From contig CAJNAR010000190.1 of the NCBI GenBank assembly GCA_905220665.1, positions 62,001 through 126,000 on the forward strand: a stretch of 64,000 nt of DNA. The letters run 5' to 3'. The notes under the pieces are model-generated. The model worked only from the letters and a program-made list of their open reading frames with translations. It had not been told where the DNA came from and ran no database searches. Made by a program: the position numbers and the translations under genes. Shown in pieces: positions 1 to 9,636 of this stretch (the first letter of the stretch is position 1; each line of letters opens with the position of its first letter). Origin of the DNA: Albugo candida. Taxonomy: Eukaryota > Oomycota > Peronosporomycetes > Albuginales > Albuginaceae.

Positions 1-3000
1 ATACGATCGTCCCACAAATCATACAAATCGCTGGATTCTCCATAACATCCAATGTGCTCGGACACGGAGTCTTACGCATAATGCGAGCATACAACGTCAC
101 AAAGCTCGCAGGTAATGGAATCATTGTGATGGTCGCATACTCGACGCGAGGAATCGTTCGAATGGGAAGGCTCCGAAGACCGTTCATGCCGTTTGACGCG
201 TGTGCCTGCAACAAGTCCATCAATTCCACGTCGTCAATGACAGCCTGAACGCTGGGAATGCCGAGTTGCACGCTCAATTGATGCAAGTCAGAGGTCAGAC
301 GCAACGAAGACACAAAGTTGGCATACTCTCTGGCATCGGGATCATCGATTCCGCGGAATATCGCACGACAAAGCATTGTCATTTGTCGGAGATGACGCGA
401 CATATTACATACGAAAAGATGTCGTCGGAAGAGTGTTTTTCGTGCGAATGGAATGTCTGCTGCCACACAAAGTCTTTGGATCAGAATATCGACTGCGTCC
501 TCGTCCGTCGATACGTTTTCGGTATCCATTTGGTGTTCCCATCGCGCGATTTGAAGCGCCGTTTGAGCCATACAAAGCACCGCAAAGGATCGGATCGTAC
601 GGAGAACATGAGCTTTTTCAAAGAGCATACTTCCACATATCGCCACAGTGAGAAGGAAGAGATCATTTTCAAAAAGCGGTTTTTTCGCGTGCGGTTGTAA
701 GACGTTCAAAAACGATACGAAATGACTGCACGAAATCTCAGCATTTTCGAAGAGAATATGTGCGGAAGAGAGTGCGCGAAGCAATTGATTCGCTTTGGCG
801 TCGTCACGCGGAGTGCATGGATCCAATTGCTGGTCAGAAAATGGCGATAATGCGATTCCAAGGGCTTTTTCGGTCGTATTGTCCGAAATTTGAAGATGTG
901 ATAATTGCGTTTCCATCGAATTGAATGGATATGTGGCCATGGAAACCCCGTGAAGCTGAAGAAGGGTCCACGTCGATGCGACAGCTTGCCACATGTGCCG
1001 ACACATATCCAAAGGCTCGACGTCTTTCACTGTTTTTAAAGGCACAAACGATCGACCGAATGATTCCATTGCTTCTTTGTGGACGTCCATGCGTCTCGGA
1101 GTCTCACGCACACTTTGAAGGAGATCGCACGCAAGCCATTGACGTACATGAAACGTATTCTCTCGCAATGAAAGGACATTTTCCATAGCTTTTCGGTCGG
1201 AAGCGCGTGGAGGAACAAATGGAATCAAAAGTGAGCTCAATGACTGACACATTGGACACAGAAATTCGGATGCGAATGCGTCAAATGCGATATTGGCATT
1301 CACATTCATCGCCAAGCGATCTTCTTCGACACGAAGCGCTCGTTGAGGTCGCACGGAAGTCATATACTCTTTCCAGCAAATGAGATGAACGGCGTGGCCA
1401 CAGAGCGAAATGAACATATCAAAAGACTTTATGTCACTGCATTCCATCGACGTGTGTGTCGCGACTCGGCTTCGTTGCATGTGGCCAATGTACATGAAGG
1501 AAGCGTGTGGTTTGCATTGCGAGCATATGATACAATCGGGCGAGTCTTCTTCCTCCAATGCGACTTTTACAGTGCTTTCCAAAGCGGCAAATGTGTTGGA
1601 TTCCGTGAACGCTTGTTGTCGCGATCGCATGGCGTCGATCGCGTTTTGTTGGATTCGTTTCTGAAGCTCTTTCTTGCACGATGGAGGACACATGGACGTA
1701 TGTTCCTCGTGTGATTCCAAAAACAAACGACAATATGGATCCAATTCTTTCAATGTCGTAAGAAGCCATTTCATGACGGAAATGGTCACTTTATGTGCTT
1801 GGAAATCGTCGCATAGAAAATGGGAATATCGATGGAGAAGTGCCAGCAGACTCGCTTCATGAACATCGACCGTCTCGACAATGTGTTGGGATACGCGTTG
1901 TCGTTTGACGCTTTTCGCGTCGACAAATGCGAATTCCTTTGGTCCAAAACGAAAGTATTTGACAGTCTCACGACATTCCGTTCGACGAATTCTCAGTACG
2001 GCGACATTCAAAAGATGGAGAACGTATGTAAGAACAGCGTCACTGCACAAGCGATTCTCCGTGTCGGTGTGCCCACACGCTTTATGGAATGCGATTTCCA
2101 GCAATGCTCTCAGAATTCCAATCAAATTCGCATCCAATGTGACGTCATACAACTCGGAAAATGACTCGTGTTCCAAATTCGAAATCAATGGAATCGGCGC
2201 ATCGTTCAATTTCCATTCACGAAATATCGCTTCGTATCGATTCAATTGAGCTTTCTCGTGGCCGGCGCGTGAGATATGGAAAAAGATCGGATCGTATTCA
2301 TTCCGCCACACGTTTTTCTTCAACGTATAGCGACACGGCTCTGCGATATCGCGCGTTGGAATTGGGACACCAATATCGTTCAATATCGCATCGACATGCA
2401 ACGATTCCAAATGTGGCAATAACGTCTTATCGAAAAGCTGTGAGCGCGTTCGTGGCTCCACTGCTAATCGATGAACGAGCTCACGTCGAAGAATGCAATC
2501 CGATGAACAAGTGGACACCACCGATTGCGTGATGATCCATAAAAGAGTCTGTAATGCATTCTCTAAAAGTGTGATGATTCTATCGAGTCCAAAACGAGCA
2601 CAAGTCGCATCGGAGAAGTCTGTTTGGGGATTCACGAGATTTTCGAGCGTATCTGTCAAGCCGAATCGATGGAAAAACATGCTGAGAAATATATCTTTCT
2701 CCATCGTTGTGACTGCCATTTGGATGAGAAAGACATCGATATCGCGAAAGGAACGACACCACGGCAAATTCGTGTAGTAAAGCAATTGTTGGGACATTAT
2801 TTGACCATTTCGGACCCAAAGACCGCTTTGAATGTGTGCTGAGAAAATGAGAGTACGAAGTGGGAATTCAAAAAGCGCCGATACCAATTGCTTGGCGTCG
2901 ATTGTGTTTTGAAGATCGCATGGAAGCGAAGTGGAAAGAAGCTTTTGACGACACTCTGTGGATTCCAATTGACGAAGAAAAAGTCCAAACATTGTGTGCA

Positions 3001-5008
3001 GTGGATAATGAAATGACACTGGCACACTGCTTCCGAGCATATCGTATTGCACCATCGATTTCGGTTCCAATGTGAAGACAGAAGATGTTTTATTCTCCCA
3101 ATGCGATCGAATGAATCGCATGATACTTTGTGATGCGTACATGTGCTTCCAAATGCATTCAAAGACTTTGGGAATATCGACAGACGACGTCGAGTGATTC
3201 GTACAGAGCGAACGACAGAGTGTCACACACAGCCGATGGATTTGTGTTTGGAAGCTGAATGCCGCATGCCATTTTTGGGATTCAAATGTCACGTGTGCCT
3301 GCGTCTCGTCGATCCATTTCTGTGCATCCAAATGCTGCGTCTGTCGAAGAAATGAGAACCAAAGGTCGAGGATATCGTCTCGGGAAAGCATTTCATGAGC
3401 CATCGAGGGAATATGAAGCACGTAGCCCAAGTGATCCATCAGGTAAGTGCATCGGCTGTATCGGAGCACAAAATGACCGCAATCAATCGATCGAGAGTCG
3501 TCACACGTAAAAGGAATCGATGACGAGACTTCCGAGACGCAAACTTTGGCACTTTCAATCGCCGACAAAAGCAAATTCAAAAGCAGTTTGAGGATATCAA
3601 AAGTGTTTGGATGGTGGATAGCGGTGACGATCGAAGGCGTTGTGAAGAGCTGAACTCCGTATTGGAATATCGATTCTCGTTGGGTTCCAATTCCGCTAAT
3701 GTATCGTATCATCAAAGGCTCATATACGCTCATGAATCCCCACGAAAATGCGACTTTAATGGCTTTTTCGGTCTGAAGTTTGAGATATAAATCGTATAAT
3801 TCCAACGCCAATTCCTTCCGATAAAACGGATCCGAAGAAAGCCATACTTTCAGCGGAGGAGAACAGTTATTTGTGAGGAAAAGCTGTTGACAAAATACAA
3901 TTTGATACGTCTCATTTTCGACACATTTCTGAAGCCATTTCAATACATTGAGAATCATTTTCTCCTGCGCCAAATGACGTTCCGATATGATTGAGACGTG
4001 CCACCCTTCCGCTTGGAACGCTTGCATGAGCTCTGTCGCCTCGTACAGAGTCATATTGGACCTTACGATTGTGCTTCCTTGTGTATCGATCGTATTGGTA
4101 AGCTGTCGAGCCGAATGAATACGCTTTTCAATCAGCGAATGAACCAATTCGTTATCGGAATGGATGTCATCGTTCGAGATCCTCAGATGAAATATCTTGG
4201 CCAGATTTCGTTCATTCGCCTGCACGTGTCGACCGCATGTGCTCCAATAATGCTCGAGATCTTTCCGGCCTTGAATCGTGACGCTGGGAATCTCAAAGCT
4301 TCCGGCGATTTGCACGGCCAATAAACCGACAATTTCAATCAAATTTGCAAACAAATGCGTCATCAATTGCCATTCGCATGTGTCCAAGCTCCTCACCGAT
4401 AGTACACTGCTCGTACTCAGCCATTCTTCCGTGTAATTGCGTGGAGATTTTACATGTGTTCCCATTGCGATCGAAAGAGATGACAATGTGTAGCGCTCCT
4501 TTGCGTTTTCGTCGACGAATGATTCCTGTGAATGAGTTGTACAAAAACCGGTCGGTTTCCATGCTTCTGCGTCGCCGCAATCACACATTCCGCCCGGAAG
4601 TGTGGTGTGGAAATAAATCTCGTGGCCCGCGTGATCGCTGTTTTCGTAACAATTAAAGCAAATAACGCACGTTTCGTCGGTCTGACACGTCTTACAATTG
4701 AATGCCAAGTCGTTTTTCTGAAAGATATAGCCGCAATACGCGTTGTCGTTTTTTTTCGAATCGTTTGACGTCGTTTTTGCGTCGGAATGAGAGGTTCTTT
4801 CAAGTGCACAAAGTGATTGAATTGCGTTGAGGAAATGTGTTATTTCCGAGTCGATACATTGCGTTTCGTTTGCGTTGAAATACATTTTGTGAAGAAAAGA
4901 CGGTAAGGAATGCGTACAGAAACGATCAGTCGATTCTGTCGCCCATAAAGCGCGTAATTGCGCAATTGCGGCGACGGTCGATTCCGTCGACATAGCGTCG
5001 ATTTCCAT
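1..5008 (-). CDS. UBR-type N-recognin E3 ubiquitin ligase, C-terminus beyond the left edge
   Basis: One minus-strand frame is open from an ATG at 5006-5008 to base 2 (1669 codons), with no stop in the window and no visible intron. Seen: residues about 92-159 form a UBR box, with ordered Cys/His ligands (CxxC, TCVICFNC, HAGH, GGMCDCGDAEAW, CTTH). Residues about 1158-1265 form a RING of the UBR type (CIIC, then LCGHAVHLICW, then LCPMCQSLSSLLIPFVP). At the edge, MENPAICMICG matches the conserved C-terminal Cys-rich segment of the UBR1/2/3 family, so probably only a few dozen residues are missing. Known: this family binds N-degrons through the UBR box and ubiquitinates substrates with an E2 recruited by the RING. 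An in-frame upstream ATG at 5114-5116 would add 36 residues with basic, unremarkable sequence. I prefer 5008 because MEIDAMS looks like an ordinary start. All short ORFs on either strand inside this span are shadows. Confidence 0.93.
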   Translation of the reverse strand, partial: MEIDAMSTESTVAAIAQLRALWATESTDRFCTHSLPSFLHKMYFNANETQCIDSEITHFLNAIQSLCALERTSHSDAKTTSNDSKKNDNAYCGYIFQKNDLAFNCKTCQTDETCVICFNCYENSDHAGHEIYFHTTLPGGMCDCGDAEAWKPTGFCTTHSQESFVDENAKERYTLSSLSIAMGTHVKSPRNYTEEWLSTSSVLSVRSLDTCEWQLMTHLFANLIEIVGLLAVQIAGSFEIPSVTIQGRKDLEHYWSTCGRHVQANERNLAKIFHLRISNDDIHSDNELVHSLIEKRIHSARQLTNTIDTQGSTIVRSNMTLYEATELMQAFQAEGWHVSIISERHLAQEKMILNVLKWLQKCVENETYQIVFCQQLFLTNNCSPPLKVWLSSDPFYRKELALELYDLYLKLQTEKAIKVAFSWGFMSVYEPLMIRYISGIGTQRESIFQYGVQLFTTPSIVTAIHHPNTFDILKLLLNLLLSAIESAKVCVSEVSSSIPFTCDDSRSIDCGHFVLRYSRCTYLMDHLGYVLHIPSMAHEMLSRDDILDLWFSFLRQTQHLDAQKWIDETQAHVTFESQKWHAAFSFQTQIHRLCVTLCRSLCTNHSTSSVDIPKVFECIWKHMYASQSIMRFIRSHWENKTSSVFTLEPKSMVQYDMLGSSVPVSFHYPLHTMFGLFLRQLESTECRQKLLSTSLPCDLQNTIDAKQLVSALFEFPLRTLIFSAHIQSGLWVRNGQIMSQQLLYYTNLPWCRSFRDIDVFLIQMAVTTMEKDIFLSMFFHRFGLTDTLENLVNPQTDFSDATCARFGLDRIITLLENALQTLLWIITQSVVSTCSSDCILRRELVHRLAVEPRTRSQLFDKTLLPHLESLHVDAILNDIGVPIPTRDIAEPCRYTLKKNVWRNEYDPIFFHISRAGHEKAQLNRYEAIFREWKLNDAPIPLISNLEHESFSELYDVTLDANLIGILRALLEIAFHKACGHTDTENRLCSDAVLTYVLHLLNVAVLRIRRTECRETVKYFRFGPKEFAFVDAKSVKRQRVSQHIVETVDVHEASLLALLHRYSHFLCDDFQAHKVTISVMKWLLTTLKELDPYCRLFLESHEEHTSMCPPSCKKELQKRIQQNAIDAMRSRQQAFTESNTFAALESTVKVALEEEDSPDCIICSQCKPHASFMYIGHMQRSRVATHTSMECSDIKSFDMFISLCGHAVHLICWKEYMTSVRPQRALRVEEDRLAMNVNANIAFDAFASEFLCPMCQSLSSLLIPFVPPRASDRKAMENVLSLRENTFHVRQWLACDLLQSVRETPRRMDVHKEAMESFGRSFVPLKTVKDVEPLDMCRHMWQAVASTWTLLQLHGVSMATYPFNSMETQLSHLQISDNTTEKALGIALSPFSDQQLDPCTPRDDAKANQLLRALSSAHILFENAEISCSHFVSFLNVLQPHAKKPLFENDLFLLTVAICGSMLFEKAHVLRTIRSFAVLCMAQTALQIARWEHQMDTENVSTDEDAVDILIQRLCVAADIPFARKTLFRRHLFVCNMSRHLRQMTMLCRAIFRGIDDPDAREYANFVSSLRLTSDLHQLSVQLGIPSVQAVIDDVELMDLLQAHASNGMNGLRSLPIRTIPRVEYATITMIPLPASFVTLYARIMRKTPCPSTLDVMENPAICMICGTIV

Positions 5009-5286
5009 TGATTTGTGATTGGTCGAAATTACTTCATCGAATGCGAGAAAGAATTTTGCTACCGCTTTGCGTCGATGCCAACGAATGGAGCCGATACACA
5101 GCGTCCAAACAGGCATTACACCGTCTTACAAGGCGCAATATCGCTCCACTACCTCTCATCCCGTGGTCATCGAAATATCCGCTCGCGTTTACGCAGAATA
5201 CCGTCAAAACGAGCCGGGAATTCCACCGCAGACTAATGTCTTAAATAATACTTTTTATTATCTCACTTTACAGAACGACGTGAATC

Positions 5287-6792
5287 CTATATCTTTGATA
5301 CGCCTTGAGGTCTTCTTCTGTGAACCGCTCGGACGATAGATTCCACGCCCAAAGCACTGAGAAAATTGTCTTCGAGACCGAGGAATTTCATTCGGGGACA
5401 TGAGCCATTGGCCAGGACTTTGGTGATGGAAGGCACACAGTTGTCCGATATAATGTTTCCGCTCATGTCCAAATACATCAGCTGCTTACATCGCTTCCCG
5501 GCGAGTGCTGTCATAATTCGCTTGACTCCAATTTCGCCTATAAAATTTCGACCAATGTCGAGACGAGTTAGTTGGGTCGATATGCGCGAATTGAGAAGCC
5601 ACGCGATGTCAACTGTTCCAAAATCTGAAATGTTGTTTCCACTCATTAGCAACTTTTGTATATGAGGACATTTGCCTCGCGTGAGGACACGACAAAGCGC
5701 ATGTAATCCGTTTATTTGATACGTATTGTTGAACGTTGAAATCAATCCGAGTTCACGGAGCATTCGTCCACCACCGCGTTCCAATGCCTCGGCAAGCTGT
5801 AAGACGATTATCTCACTGAGCTGCTCACGATCAGAGTCGATATCGGACATGTTCCATGCGACCGCTTCTGTTTGTTTGTCACGGTTGGATACATTCAATC
5901 GCGTCAGATTTGTGAATGGTTGGAGGATATCGGTCGAGTGTCGTGTGAATGCTCGCTGAAGCTGATAAATCTCCACGTCCAAAGAGTATACACAACCGGG
6001 TAATACGTCTGCAGCATACTGACAAACTTTCCTGCATTGAATCGTTTCAACGCCTGTCAAATAGCTGAAAATCCCACGCAAGAGGTCTTCATGCAGCGAG
6101 AATAACGTCAAATTCGCGTGTGCATTTGTGGCCAGCTCGCGCGTCCCAATTGTCCTTCTCTTTTTGTAATTTCCAAAAGATCGTATGGAGTGCGATCCTT
6201 TTCGTTTTCCGAGGATGTTGAGAACCTTTCGGTGTTGTTTTCGCTTTGCAGCAGCTGCCTCGCGAAAACTCGAGCAAACGAGTGACTGAAGACGACGACG
6301 AAGTGAGTTGAGATCACAATACTCCTCAAAGGATGCGGCTCGTGAGTATAGTGAGAGCTCAATTCGTTTCGCCAGAGACGGAGTGCGACCGGAAGCGAGT
6401 CCGTTTGTTCTTTGCATCGCATTAATTCGAGTCATTGCGATGATCCGTTGTACCATAAGTCGGCGTTGTGGTAAGTCTGCTTCTGACTGCCAATGCCTCA
6501 AATCGGAAGTGTACCATTCGGCGAGCAACTCGGAGGAATTATTGAGCAATTTTGACGAATCAGAAGACTGATTCTGGAAATTTGATTTTAAAAGATTTGG
6601 CGCATTGAGAACACTCAATGGGTCGATAAACACTGAAGCGTGTGAGTGTGAGTTTTGAGACGTCGGAGTGCATACGCTGACATGAGCCCATGAACCTGAC
6701 ACACTATCGATTGATTGAGGTGTTTTGCTTTCGTCTTCTTTGATGCTCGCAGTAGTGTATATGGTGTGAGGAAGTGATGTCGCTAAAGCCAT
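5287..6792 (-). CDS. KIX-like / F-box / leucine-rich-repeat protein, 501 aa
   Basis: Single-exon gene. Residues 1-90 are Ser/Thr-rich and probably disordered. Residues about 92-172 (AEWYTSDLRHWQ, then MVQRII, then LYSRAASFEEYCDLNSLRRR) resemble the KIX-type helical domain of Mediator subunit 15. Residues about 185-213 are strongly basic (KRKQHRKV, KKRR) and could be a nuclear localisation signal. Residues about 229-268 (LFSLHEDLLRGIFSYLTGVE, then CRKVCQYAADVL) look like an F-box. From about 295 to the end there are ribonuclease-inhibitor-like LRR units (KLLMSGNNISDFG, RLDIGRNFIGEIG, YLDMSGNIISDN, FLGLEDNFLSALG). F-box/LRR proteins usually present substrates to SCF ubiquitin ligases. A nuclear, transcription-coupled SCF role is inference. 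The gene lies 278 bp downstream of the UBR ligase's start, on the same strand. F-box and KIX assignments are by eye; the LRR assignment is firm. Confidence 0.82.
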   Translation of the reverse strand: MALATSLPHTIYTTASIKEDESKTPQSIDSVSGSWAHVSVCTPTSQNSHSHASVFIDPLSVLNAPNLLKSNFQNQSSDSSKLLNNSSELLAEWYTSDLRHWQSEADLPQRRLMVQRIIAMTRINAMQRTNGLASGRTPSLAKRIELSLYSRAASFEEYCDLNSLRRRLQSLVCSSFREAAAAKRKQHRKVLNILGKRKGSHSIRSFGNYKKRRTIGTRELATNAHANLTLFSLHEDLLRGIFSYLTGVETIQCRKVCQYAADVLPGCVYSLDVEIYQLQRAFTRHSTDILQPFTNLTRLNVSNRDKQTEAVAWNMSDIDSDREQLSEIIVLQLAEALERGGGRMLRELGLISTFNNTYQINGLHALCRVLTRGKCPHIQKLLMSGNNISDFGTVDIAWLLNSRISTQLTRLDIGRNFIGEIGVKRIMTALAGKRCKQLMYLDMSGNIISDNCVPSITKVLANGSCPRMKFLGLEDNFLSALGVESIVRAVHRRRPQGVSKI

Positions 6793-8369
6793 TTGGGAAA
6801 TGATGGGAATGACTCGTTGATTATGCAGTAAGTAAATACGGGTGGCTATGTGTTAGGTGTTCAATCAGTTGGCAGTGAATCAGATTAAATGGTGTCCACG
6901 TGCTCAAGCTCAAGCAAATTTGATTTTGGTAAAAATTGCATTGTCATGCCACGAGACGAACCCACCACACAACACACCAAAAGTCATAGAAAAGTCATTG
7001 ATTTAACGCCTCTCCTCTTCCTTTACAGGCGATAGTCATTTCAATGGAGCATGACCAGGTTTTAAAACCGGTATTAGCACCTGGAACGATGTTTGTTCAT
7101 CACACTATACCAGAGGATAAGGACGCAACTTTTCCAAATGAAGATAGGGTCTTGAAGAAGACCGCGGTCATAGGCAACAGAAACTGCTGTCTAGATTACA
7201 ATGTGCTGCGAGCTTGAGGTGTTATGACTCAACGTACATGAAGTAAGATACGAAACCTGTAGGAACCGTACACCATCGTACCGGAAAATGAATCAGATGG
7301 GCCACAGTGGAGTGATGTCAAAATACTCTCATCACAAGTTGCCTGCAAGACAGGGTTTTACAGTCATGGCCTGACTTTATACTAGTTGAATTATTGGTGA
7401 ACTGATTTTACGTGTTTAATACGGCTTTCTAGGATTTTTTGACAGTTGACACGTAAAGTAGCAGCTAGAATCACCCGATTGCTTCGTGCCGAGCGAATGA
7501 AGGTCGGAAACCTCGTTTTATACGTAGTACTTAATTCTGGTATGTCTGGTGGCATGTATAAGCCACAACCGTATGGCAGGATGGACACACGGTCAATTTT
7601 TGCCGTCATTTTGCTTCACTTATTTCTACACTGTGCCGGCACGCGAGGGGCTTTCCGATTGCGTAAATCTAATTCCACTTTTTCTCTACTCGCAACGACT
7701 GCTACTAAATCCGATTGGAAATATTATAAGCAGACTGAAAAGTTTTGCGAGGTTTCTCTTTCTCTACGCTTTTATCAAAGAATCAGGCAATCTTTCGCGA
7801 GTCAATGAATGCTGTTACCGATGGAAGAGTGCACCGTTTCCATCTGAATAGAGCGCGCCTGCTGCTTTGCGAAACGTATTTAAGAATCTTAGTGGGAGCT
7901 GTGAGTCGACAAAAGGTGGCAATAGTTGTTGTCAGCTCTTGTGGAAATCATGTAATCAGCGTCATACGAAAGAACACGTGTCTTCCTGCTTGATCAGTCA
8001 GAATGTGTCATCAGAGGGTGTTGACACTCGCGCATGTACAATCTATCACCAATCCTTACAACACATCAAGTGATGGCTGAGGCACTCCACAAGATGCATA
8101 GAGTAAGTGGGGAAGCAAAAATACGCAATAACAGACGTCTCCTATTTTGGCAATACTTATTTCAGAGCACCATTCGATAGGACCTTGCCTCGAACAAGTT
8201 TCCGCTACTTTTACGCGAGCGTCAATTACAGCCAATCACTAGCGACTGGTCTTTTAATAAAGACAGCTTGGATACATTATTCTTCCAAAGACGCATATCC
8301 TCACACTCATTATAAATAAACTCTTGCAATCCCTCTATATTTACGAAAGCGTAACAATAATAAATCCTC
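6793..8369. other. Intergenic region without a recognisable gene
   Basis: About 1.6 kb between the divergently transcribed F-box/LRR gene and the ATP synthase subunit d gene, so it probably holds both promoters. The open frames here (for example 7446-7808 and 8107-8319, plus strand) do not start with ATG, show no family motif, and overlap each other in different frames. A pyrimidine tract ending in ACAG at about 7011-7030 looks like a splice acceptor but has no convincing exon after it. I see no RNA gene or repeat. Confidence 0.5.
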
Positions 8370-9025
8370 ATGCTCCATTTTCGACAACGAGTCATTCGCT
8401 CTCTTGCTCGCCATGAGCGCGGCTCCCTTGACTGGAACTCAATGTATACAAAGCTCTCTGATCCTCAAGCTCGTGCGGCATTGGAAGGGCTTCAAAATGT
8501 GCACGCGAAAATCCAAACGGAAGCTCGTGAGTATGTCAAAGAGCCTGAGCCCATTGATTTCGAGCACTACCGATCGATCCTAAAAAACAAAGATTTGGTG
8601 GATGCCATTGAGGTAAAGTAAACCTCAGAGGATATCTTCGTCTCAGTTGTATTCTCTGTAGCAAAACTACAACACCATCAAATTTCCTGTCATTACGCCT
8701 CAGCAATTGGATGAACCGGTGGAAGGGTCCGAGATTCAACCAATCAACGAGAAAGAAATGTTACAAGAAATGGTAACATCCTATATCTGTTATAACACGC
8801 AATGTTTATGAAATGTATCAATTCTAACAGTTTAGCGAATTGGATGGACAATTGGAAGACTCCAAGACGCGAATCACTGAATTGAAAGAATTCATTCGTT
8901 TAATGGAAGATACACGAACCACTTTGGACACAACCATGCCTGAGATGACAGCTATGTATCCTGAGATCCACGAGGAAATTGACGAAGAAATCGCCAACAT
9001 GGAATGGGACAAAGATCTCTCATAG
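8370..9025 (+). CDS. Mitochondrial F1Fo ATP synthase subunit d (stator stalk), three exons
   Basis: Exons are 8370-8612, 8662-8772 and 8831-9025. The introns are 49 and 58 bp with GTAAAG..TGTAG and GTAACA..ACAG borders, both phase 0, giving a protein of 182 residues. The exon 1 product carries LDWNSMYTKLSDPQARAAL and EPEPIDFEHYRS, close to the plant and animal subunit d signature EPEPIDWxYY. Exons 2-3 continue with a segment matching the family's KYxxxVTPEYKP-type linker, then a charged coiled-coil region. The end, MYPEIHEEIDEEIANMEWD, matches the family's C-terminal HPELxxKxDxEIxNxxW. Known role: subunit d joins the peripheral stalk that holds F1 still against rotor torque in the inner mitochondrial membrane. 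The basic N-terminus (RQRVIRSLARHERG) fits mitochondrial import. Without splicing the frame closes at 8621, which explains why only fragments appear as ORFs. Confidence 0.92.
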
Positions 9026-9636
9026 GAAGGAGCGATGTCGTAGTTCTTGCAGAGGTTCGATTGCAATACGTCGGTGAGATCAATACAGAATCAAAGTCAA
9101 TTCAGATCGTTTTAAGGGCTCTTCTACTTCTCTCAAATCGCACTCTACAAAAGACCCCATCTACAAGCCAAGCCAATGATCAATGTTGGCTATCTTTCAA
9201 CGATCTCGACGACGGCTGTTATCAAGCGATTGACTACGTAGCTCCCCGGCAGCAGCAAACGTCCATCACATTCTTCCACGCGGCAGAGTGATCACTCAAC
9301 CGCGGCATCCTCATTCGATACGACTCTCACTCAGATTCGTACACTCCACCTCTGTCTGATCGTCTTGTGTACTCGACCCTGTTCGCTTGACCTGACCCAA
9401 GACTTTCTATCCCATCGAGGCTATGCGATCGCCTCCCTTCATAGTAATGAGCACTTTCAAGCACACTGCATCGCCCAGAATTAAATGAGTACCCGCCCTC
9501 AATGATCCAAGTCCTGTGAGTAAGTCTTCGAGTTGCAGAGACACTTGCGCTCGATTCAAGTCAAAAATAAGCGCTGTTCTTCTGCCAGTAACATCCGTGT
9601 ATCTTGAAAGGACACGTCATATCGATTCTATCCATA
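9026..9636. other. Intergenic region
   Basis: About 610 bp between the subunit d gene and the first PH exon. The part around 9290-9420 is pyrimidine-rich on the plus strand. I found no protein motif, RNA gene or repeat. It presumably contains the terminator of the upstream gene and the promoter of the PH-repeat gene; an additional 5' non-coding exon of the latter cannot be excluded. Confidence 0.5.

Noticed and set aside
200..700. Plus-strand ORF of 166 codons, and similar plus-strand ORFs at 1343-1714, 1820-2249 and 2161-2532
   Set aside because: They are antisense shadows of the UBR ligase frame. The opposite strand reads a known protein across all of them.
4450..4809. Minus-strand ORF of 119 codons, Arg/Thr-rich
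   Set aside because: It overlaps the UBR box in another frame of the same strand and has no motif.
7446..7808. Plus-strand ORF of 120 codons upstream of the ATP synthase gene
   Set aside because: It starts at TTG, overlaps other ORFs, has no recognisable motif and no splice support.
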